Assembly (NCBI GenBank): GCA_023897205.1
Contig: JAHWDD010000007.1
Span: 3,472,001 to 3,536,000 of the forward strand
DNA: 64,000 nt
Direction of reading: 5' to 3'
Source of the DNA: Exophiala sp. HKRS030
Lineage: Eukaryota > Ascomycota > Eurotiomycetes > Chaetothyriales > Herpotrichiellaceae
A model generated the notes under the pieces. The model saw only the letters and a program-made list of their open reading frames with translations, did not search any database and was not told the origin of the DNA. Of the stretch, positions 56,631 through 64,000 are shown one piece after another; positions within the stretch are counted from its first letter, which is position 1; the number at the start of each line of letters is the position of its first letter. The translations under genes and the position numbers were made by a program.

Positions 56631-57312
56631 GAGCAGACTCGACTACATCGCACTCTACGACGAAGACGACCTTGATGCAGTCATGGGTGGCTATGGGGCA
56701 TATCAGAAATGTTCTAGACAAAAAGACAAGGCTAGAAATGATACCCACTCACATGATATCTCGCAAACTTGCCATTCCTTGCAACCCTTCTTTGAGAACA
56801 CCGGCACTTCAAGGCTTCCTCAGACCAATAATCAATGACTGGGGAGGTAGAGAAAATACTTCGTACATACAAAGCCGAACATCAATACAGCCGCCTTCTG
56901 AAGAGCTGTGACCTTCCAAGATTAAGAGTCAAAGCACAGATACGGGCGGCACATGTCGTAGAGGTCATTGTAACCATAGGAATATGACGACGAAAAAACG
57001 CAACGATAAGTGAAACGAGACTGGTGGTCTGTGGAATGTTTTTATTTTCCCTCCCAGCTAATAGCAGAGAAGTGATGTAGAGCAACCTCCCTTCTCAGAG
57101 CACGGTCTGTTGGTAAATCTGACTTCAGCAAGGCTGTATCGGAATACCCTCTCCAACTGCGGTCATGCTGTCTATCATGATTGAGATCCACGACGACTTG
57201 ACGTCGAGAAATCATTTTCACACTTCCTCACATGGGCCCTTCATAGCATCAAAACACCCCCACTGAAAAAAAATCCAGCTTCATGTTTCTCGCCGACTGT
57301 CTCTGCCCTAGC
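56631..57312. other. Convergent intergenic region
   Basis: 682 bp between the 3' ends of PheRS alpha (plus) and RPS21 (minus). A poly-A run near 57264-57271 probably belongs to 3' flanking DNA. No coding signal. Confidence 0.55.
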
Positions 57313-57681
57313 CTATCTTGTTGGCTGAGCGCTCCACACACTCTTCAAGAAACCATCTCTCTGCGCGAGTCTGTTCAAGCTGTCATCGCTCTCGGCACGG
57401 CTGCGGACGTAGCCAGAAAGTGCGTAGACTTGGTTCTCGCCGGTGTAGCGGCCGTTCTCGTCGACTTTTCCGATGCTGATTTGCACGCTGGCGTGATCTT
57501 TGGCTTTGATGATGCGGTTGGTAGCGCTGCATTTGCGGGGGACGTAGCTGTTGAGCATGTTAATATCTTTTTCTCTGTGCCACCCGTGGTAGGAGGGGTA
57601 GTGGTTGTTCTTGGGTTGTTCTTAGGTACGGGGGTAGGTGGTGCCTTACAGATCAACGATCTCTCCCTTTTCGTTCTCCAT
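57313..57681 (-). CDS. RPS21: 40S ribosomal protein eS21 (RPS21)
   Basis: Two exons, 57681..57650 (32 nt) and 57547..57313, give 88 residues, the normal size for eS21. Exon 1 reads [11 protein letters not shown] and the intron of 102 nt splits the leucine codon. Exon 2 continues [19 protein letters not shown], then [17 protein letters not shown] and [20 protein letters not shown], ending [10 protein letters not shown]. This is almost invariant across fungi. The protein sits in the small ribosomal subunit body. Upstream, a CCAAT box on the minus strand near 57890 may belong to the promoter. A longer plus-strand open frame covers the gene and could mislead annotation. Confidence 0.97.
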
Positions 57682-58972
57682 TGTGAGGGTATGTGTGTGA
57701 CGGATGTGGGATGGATGAAGAGTTCGGCGTGTGTGTTTGTCTATGCGACGTATTCTGAGTGTAGGCGATGTCAAATTGTAGAAACGCTCGTATGTAGACT
57801 GCGCTCACGATTTTTCGACTGTGTGGCCTCGGGTGCGGCGGTTGAGTTTCTCCGTGTCGAAATCTTGGCGAGCCAAGACGTGATCTAGTGCTATTGGCTC
57901 GCTGCGCGCCCCCACCATCTCCTCACAATTCACACTTCAATCCACTCCCTCTTGTCGCTCATTAAGCCTATCCTTGTGCGTTCGTTTGGCTCACTCTGAT
58001 AAATCGAGATTTGTTGATATCTTCGGTGAGGGCATGCAGACGCGAATAGTACTTGTGGACCAAGGAGTGTTTCCACAAGATCGCTGCAGAGTATGCCGGA
58101 ACGATCAACCAGGCTAAGGATCCACATCTTCGTCGATGGCAGCGACTCAAACAGATGAAACAACGCATGGCATGCGCATATGCAGGTTTTGTCATTCATC
58201 GCGCTACTACGAAACTATCTTTCCGTTATGGTCAAGCAGTGCTTCTAGCACTTGCGTTGCGTGATAGGTAGGAAGGACACATGAAATGCTCATAAGATGT
58301 GCCCGCAAGAGGAATGATCGTGCATCCTCTGGAGGTTTTCCATGATTCGACCACAGATTCTCCGGTGACGGTGGATCTGGTGTTTCCTTGTAGAAGTTTG
58401 ACACGCTCCAGATGCTGACGATGCAAGGCTTCTGGAGTAAGGAATGCTCAATGCAATGTGGTATGCACTATCCTCGTTAGAAAAGCCGCTTTTCTTCATT
58501 CTGGGTTATGAGAAAGGATATCAAAACGTTTACACCCTAACCTAACAGAATACCATCAACACAGAAACACGGGCGGAATTTCTCTAATGTTGAACGATCA
58601 CCGCTACGACCCGGCATATGGTTTCCACGAACGCAAGAAAGGTAATGCTCTAATCCTGAGAGTATGCAATGCGTTGAAGGGTTACTGCAAGCTTCACTCC
58701 ACTCCTTGCCCCAACTTCCACGCGTGACTTCACTCCGTTCACTGCCTCGAACCGGCTATGAGAACTCCGCAACGAGTTGCAGCGCGTACTTGAGGCATTA
58801 TGGCTTTTGCACCCATGATCCCCCATCAGAATCTGCGCACGATCATGTCTTGCGATCGGAAGGTGGTAAAGGATAACCCGCTTCCTCGGGTTCACGTTCA
58901 TGAGGGTAGTGAGACACAGCAGAGGAAAATTTCATTGAATGCATGGCTCTCGTTATGTTATTACAAGGATCT
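57682..58972. other. Upstream region of RPS21 and 3' flank of the DUF3433 gene
   Basis: 1.3 kb between two minus-strand genes. Short frames only. It should contain the RPS21 promoter. A telomere-like CCCTAACCTAAC word occurs near 58533-58544, too far (0.85 kb) from RPS21 to assign. Confidence 0.5.
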
Positions 58973-61900
58973 TCACGAACTTCGACTTATCCAAGGCAAC
59001 CTTCGCCTCCACGCACCTTTCTTGCTATATCCAGCCATATCCGGGGTGCCGATGTCGATTCCAAATCTCTTCTGAATGAGAGATGTCCGATTTGGCACCG
59101 GCATCCTCTGGACGGGCAGGCCTTGAGGACCATTTTCCCTGTCCAAAGCCTGAGCTTCTGCACCTTCCGCGACTGCAGGTGGAGGCCCGACGTCCCACCA
59201 TCCCAAGCTCAGTCCCTGCTCGTCGCCACCTCGCTCGACTTTGATGTTCTTCGCCACAAGTGTTGACCCTGCAAAGAGTGCCATCGTGCTCGCGATCGAG
59301 CACGGACTGCGAGGTAGAGTGCCCCGCAGATCAGTGAGCCAGTATGCGAGGCCGCTCAGTGGGAATATGACGCCGAGCATTATTTGTAGAGTCAGTTTGG
59401 AAGTTTCGTTGATCTTCAGACGGGATGCAAGACCTGTTGCTGTTCCTGTGATTGTGTCTCCGACCTGTGCGCGTCGCATAGGCTGAATCCTCGAAACGTT
59501 CTCGGATCGTTTGAGACGTTCTCGTGCTTGTGTTACGTCGGGCGAGGTCGAGCGGAAGTTGAGGTCGATGACATGAGCCATGTAACCTTGATACAACTTG
59601 TTTATAGCCGATAGGAGGTTTTCCGTATTGTCGGGACCAAGTCTCGACTCACGTGAAGCACCTCCAGGTCCGTAAGTGAGGTGGTCGAAGAAGTTGTCCA
59701 AGCGTTCATCTGTTCTGGCTGAAAAAGTGGTCAACCCAGCAGCCATATGCTCGATCGCCGTGAAGGATAGACTGTCGAGACCATCGGAGGTGTTTCGCAT
59801 CACCTTGGCGGTCTGGAGATCGACTTGCGCAGGTCCTGTCAGATTGGCAATAGGATTTGACGCATCACCAGAGTAAGTCACGCTGGTTTGCGCTTCTTGC
59901 ATTCTTTGGTAGCACACAAAGGGCGTAAGAGTATTGTCAGTCGGATCACCCGTAGACCTTCCATAGTATCCCCCAATCGAGGGACACCCGTTGGTCGCTG
60001 ACGTTGTCCCCTTGACGTTCAAATCGAATATACTGCCAATCCAGATCCAGAGGGCACCGCTACGATTCGCATCCGTGACTTGTCCAAAGGAGACATTTTG
60101 CGATCCTCCCCAGAGTTGACAGTGCAGCCTGCGGGAAGTTCAAATGTGACTCCGAAACTGTTTCTCGTCCTAGAAGCAAGATCACCAGCTCCGTCCACAA
60201 TCGTTTGATTGACAACCAGCACCGACTGCGGTAGCACCTCGCAATCAAGATATGGTAAGACTGTGGGGATGTCAAAGTTGTATCGTACAGAACTTTGGTT
60301 TAGTTTCGAAGCGAACCCGGGGAAAGTCTGCCCGTTCAATCCCAGGTCTCCAATCACAGGTAAGACACGATCTTGCCAGATGTTATCAGACCTGTCCACA
60401 CTTCCATGTTGAATGCTGTTGAAAAGAGTTGCCGCGCCGTTGTCGCCTTCAGCACCAAGCTTGAAGCCCAGGTCCCAGGTGGTAGTAATTTTGCCGCTCA
60501 CGGGCTCGGTCATTACCACGGAGTCATCCAAGACCCAGAGGCCAGACACTATGATCGTGAGGATACTGCCGATGGTAGAAGCAGTAATGGACAGCGCGGC
60601 TCCTAGATGCCTGTGGCGCACGGCCTTGTAGAATGCAATGGGAGGTAGATCGCCAACAATACTGAACAAGATGCTTCGCTGAGGACTTGCAAGCCCAACA
60701 CGAAGCGGATTTAGCGGTGTCATCACAGCAATGGCAAAGTCCAGATTGTTCACTAATGTTGCGATGATCAACGCAATTGTGGTGCAGGAGTAGCGGATGG
60801 CGTAAGCTGCCACAGAAGAATCGCCGTTTGTATTCACGAAGCCTGTGCGATGCTGAGAGAAGTACCAAAGGAGTTCTAGCGCAGCAATGGCTAGAAGGGG
60901 TAGCGAGAGAGTCAGAGTGATAGCATGCCTGCGGGCTGAGTATGGCATCCACTCTGCTTTCTCCTTCGGCTTGTGTTCCTTCTTTTGTGATGGTTTTCCA
61001 CTGCGAAACGGATTTTTGAACTTGGTGGATGTGGTCTTTTCCGACGACTCAATTGCAGGCGATTCCATTGGTAAGACCACGAACGGCTCTTCGCGGTCCA
61101 CTCCAAAACACATCCCTCGCAAGTCATGATCAAGCTGACTATTCCTTTTTGCGCCAGAATCGTGTAGAAGAGTTTGCATTGAAGGACTAGCAGAGAGCAA
61201 AGCCAGACTCGTGGCAAGAGAAGATGGAGATCGAGGAGCAACACCAGTTCTTCGCGTCATCATGACAAGGATTGGCAACAAAGATCCAAATCCAAAAAGG
61301 CCTACCATCACCCATAGAGCTGCAGGACGCATATTCAATCGGATTTGTCGGTATTTGATCGTTCCAGTAGCTTCCCTGTCGTTCGCAGCGAGAAAATAGC
61401 GCTTCATAAGCTGATGACTGACACCGTTCAGGACGTTCTCTGCTGTTGTGCGTAGCGTGTCTGTGTCAAAAAGACCTTCAGATCCAGCCTCGTTTGAAAC
61501 GTTCTGAGCCATGAGGTTGATCAGAGTATAACCGCCCATTGAATCAGCTATCGAATTATTACCGTCGAACATGCCAGCAGACGTTGCAGCTCTCAGAGTG
61601 CTGAAGACCGCCTCAGAAAACTGCAAATCCGTAAAGTTGTAAATCTTGCTCGTTGGGTTCTCAAGGGTAGGTCCAATGCTTTTAACATCGTCACCATTAC
61701 CACCGTTGGTCGTGGCAATATGTTCACCGAGATAATACTCGATATTACACGAAACTGAGACTGCACGGTTCAATGTGCCCGTCCAATTCCTTAAGTAAAG
61801 AAGGCCGGTCTGATTTTCGGTGGCATTCAGCAGTGTGTAGTCAAGGGCGGTAATTACGTATTGGTAAGTGTTCCGAGTGCTGTTATCCAGGTAGACGGCA

Positions 61901-62952
61901 TTAGTTGTACCGTTCCCAGTGCAATTGACTCGATCCACCTGATAGGTACGTCCTGATACATTGGTGCAATTGTCGAGCGCGGCCGAACCAAAGCACAGTC
62001 CATAGTTCACTGTACCAATGTGACAGTCCGGAGTGTCAAGCTGGATATCAATGCTCGTGTCGTTCAGAGTTTGGTTATAGGACAGGCTGATGGGGGAACA
62101 AGTAACATTCGGCATGAAAACCTCGACGGCAGCCAATGCCTCATACACATCTTTATCCGCGGGTGGTTGGATTGTGTAATTCGTCATAGCGGTAGTAGCC
62201 GCTATAGTTGCTGGTGATACACTTGTTGCGTCGCTGTTGATCATGTAGGACCAGACAGGGTCGCTCGATAGGTTGGCGAAAGTCGTATCGTCATATTCGC
62301 CTCCAAGTGAATAGACTGGTACAGGACCAACGTCCACGGAAAAACTGATGAATTCAGGAGCTACATCCTTCCAGAAGTTAAGAGCTTCAAATTCCGTGTT
62401 AATGGTGACAGAAACATCATCATCAAAGGAGCTTTCACGGAGAACAAAAAGACCTGTCGAGACGACAATGATTGTCTTGAGCAATGCGAAGAGGCCCGTA
62501 GATGCAACCACGGCCAAGTGTTTGTTCTTGATAGCCGCGATGAAGCTGTTGAATTGCATCGGCCACATATAGTCGAGTAAAACATTTTGCGACGCGGGCT
62601 GTGGGCCTGCACGTAGTTCTTGCCATGGTTGGTTGACCTTGCAACAATAATCGACCTGTCTCCAAAGACTGACGACTATAACCAACACAGCAGTGGGCCC
62701 GTATGTCCATGCGTAATGATTCGTGGTGACTGATAACGGGAAGCCATTGAGCTTATTCTTGAGATACCAGAGGACAACCAGGACTATCCAAAAAAGTGCA
62801 AAGAGAGTCGTGAAAGCGATTAGAGTAGTGCGCCGAAGCCAGACTGGGCGCCAGGCTGATATACCATGCCGCACCAATGCAGTCGTCTGTGAGCCTTCTT
62901 CGAGCACAGGATCGAGTTCCTGGGCGGTGCCTCTTGAACTCTGACGACTCAT
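58973..62952 (-). CDS. Large DUF3433 multi-pass membrane protein, interrupted by apparent 1-nt deletion
   Basis: Two frames, 62952 down to 60019 and 60022 down to 58973, belong to one gene. The first ends SGLAVYSI then stop. The second frame, read upstream of its own first Met, gives NVSFGQVTDANRSGALWIWI and then GSIFDLNVKG. Adding one A to the AAAA at 60099-60096 joins NSGEDRK to NVSFGQVTD without losing residues, making a protein of 1326 residues, usual for the family. It starts MSRQSSRGTAQELDP and carries the DUF3433 unit twice: WLRRTTLIAFTTLFALFW at the N-terminus and YSARRHAITLTLSLPLLAIA in the middle. Each is followed by a transmembrane block and a large, N-glycosylation-rich outer domain. 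A final membrane span (LQIMLGVIFPLSGLAYWL) ends it. Function is unknown. These proteins are abundant in filamentous ascomycetes. Confidence 0.85.
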
Positions 62953-64000
62953 CACCTGTTTTTGAGATACCAATCGCGATCGAGGAGGACGACAGCCTGG
63001 TCCCGAGTGTCTTGCGTGTGCTAGTCGTTTAGTTCGCGAGCCTTTGAGGTGCAGTTTACTTTCTTGTGAGATTGTGCGAAGTCTGAGTTATGGCTCGAGA
63101 CTTTGACAAGGAGGTTTACTTATCAATACCAGAGTTTCGAGGCCCGACACTTGATGCGCCAGATACTAGGAAGCGAATCACGCCACGGGCCGAGAGTGTG
63201 AAGCAACAACCCTAGGTCTGGCTGATCTTCATAGCCCTTGGACCTTTCGTTTTAAGCGCTGCAAGGCTTGAGGATGCACAGCCCGTCGAATTGCGGCTCG
63301 AGATGCATCAGTTCTCTGCCTAGCTCTGCAACTAGCCCTGTTCTGTGCCATGCTTGCGAAACGCAACTTGGGGGCCAGCATTCAGATCGTGCCACAGCCT
63401 TGTGCGAATGTTACAATATTAGACAACTCACAAAAGTCTGCCTGTGACTGATGGCCATGGGCTCTCGAGTAGTATCGTCATATTGCGTAGTGATGGCTCA
63501 CCGGTCCAGGCAGACATAAAATATGGAAGGAGAGTGCTGATGAAGACGATGTTTGCCAGGTAATGATCGTCCAAAGAAGGTGGGGTCCAGAGCGATGGCA
63601 TCTAGGGCATGGACTCGACATCGCGGCGGCCAGTGGATCGCTCCGCAGCTATTTGATTAGTGACTCCCCTAAGTAATAAACCCGCCAATTTGTAACAGCG
63701 AGCCGGCTAAGTGAAATTCAGGCGTCCAAGCATCAACAGGCATGTGGTAAGTCAAGCAGTAGGGTTTTCAGAACGAGTGCTCTAAACAACAACATTCGGC
63801 TATGCATGTGGCGTAGAATGAAACACTTTTCAAGATCCTCAAATTCTGGGACGCCTAAATAAACCATTAGTTTAGTTACCGGTTGTCGGCCCGTGCCTGA
63901 AGTTGGAGGTCGTTAAGACCCCTGAGTAAGGAGGCTCAACTTTGACTTAGCCTCGCTGTTCTCTCGATGAACATTTACATCATGGTTTTCCAAAGACAGA
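62953..64000. other. Upstream flank of the DUF3433 gene to the window edge
   Basis: 1.05 kb with no open frame of note. The near part should be the DUF3433 promoter. I see nothing else that I can name. Confidence 0.5.

Noticed and set aside
57283..57888. 201-codon plus-strand open frame
   Set aside because: It is antisense to RPS21, whose sequence is unmistakable; its translation is Val/Ala/Leu-rich and shows no domain.

Overview
This 64 kb window is nuclear DNA of a filamentous ascomycete (Pezizomycotina). The evidence is a white-collar-2 GATA/PAS photoreceptor subunit, a HET-domain protein, a DUF3433 protein, a fungal tyrosinase, an FTR1/FET3 iron-uptake pair, and many short GT-AG introns (about 47-102 nt). 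A eurotiomycete such as a black yeast would fit, but the sequence alone does not fix the order. I recognised no tRNA, rRNA, CRISPR array or intact transposon.

Left part (1-21 kb), mostly housekeeping: the 3' end of a Munc13-like C2/MUN protein; a spliced PPP4R2/Psy4-type phosphatase-4 regulatory subunit; WC-2 (minus) head-to-head with RAD50 (plus); a GH5 exo-beta-1,3-glucanase behind a long CT-rich leader; delta-COP (minus); and a very acidic protein of unknown function.

Middle part (21-42 kb): a reductive iron assimilation module, with the FTR1 permease (minus) and FET3 ferroxidase (plus) diverging from a 2.4 kb promoter region. That region holds four perfect ATCWGATAA GATA-factor sites of the SreA type. 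Next come an F-box protein, a CutC-family protein, an intracellular GH3 beta-glucosidase with a PA14 insert, an RMD1/RMND1-family membrane protein and a concentrative nucleoside transporter.

Right part (42-64 kb), more accessory: a HET-domain protein, an AT-rich degenerate tract, a secreted tyrosinase, a 3 kb stretch without a recognisable gene, a DAL5-like MFS permease facing a D-2-hydroxyacid dehydrogenase, cytosolic PheRS alpha, the small ribosomal protein eS21 (RPS21, easily missed), and a large DUF3433 membrane protein.

Two genes (WC-2 and the DUF3433 gene) are each broken by one apparent missing base in a four-base homopolymer. Base-calling error is the simplest explanation. The most interesting biology is the divergent FTR1-FET3 control region. 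I found nothing I can defend as a wholly new system.
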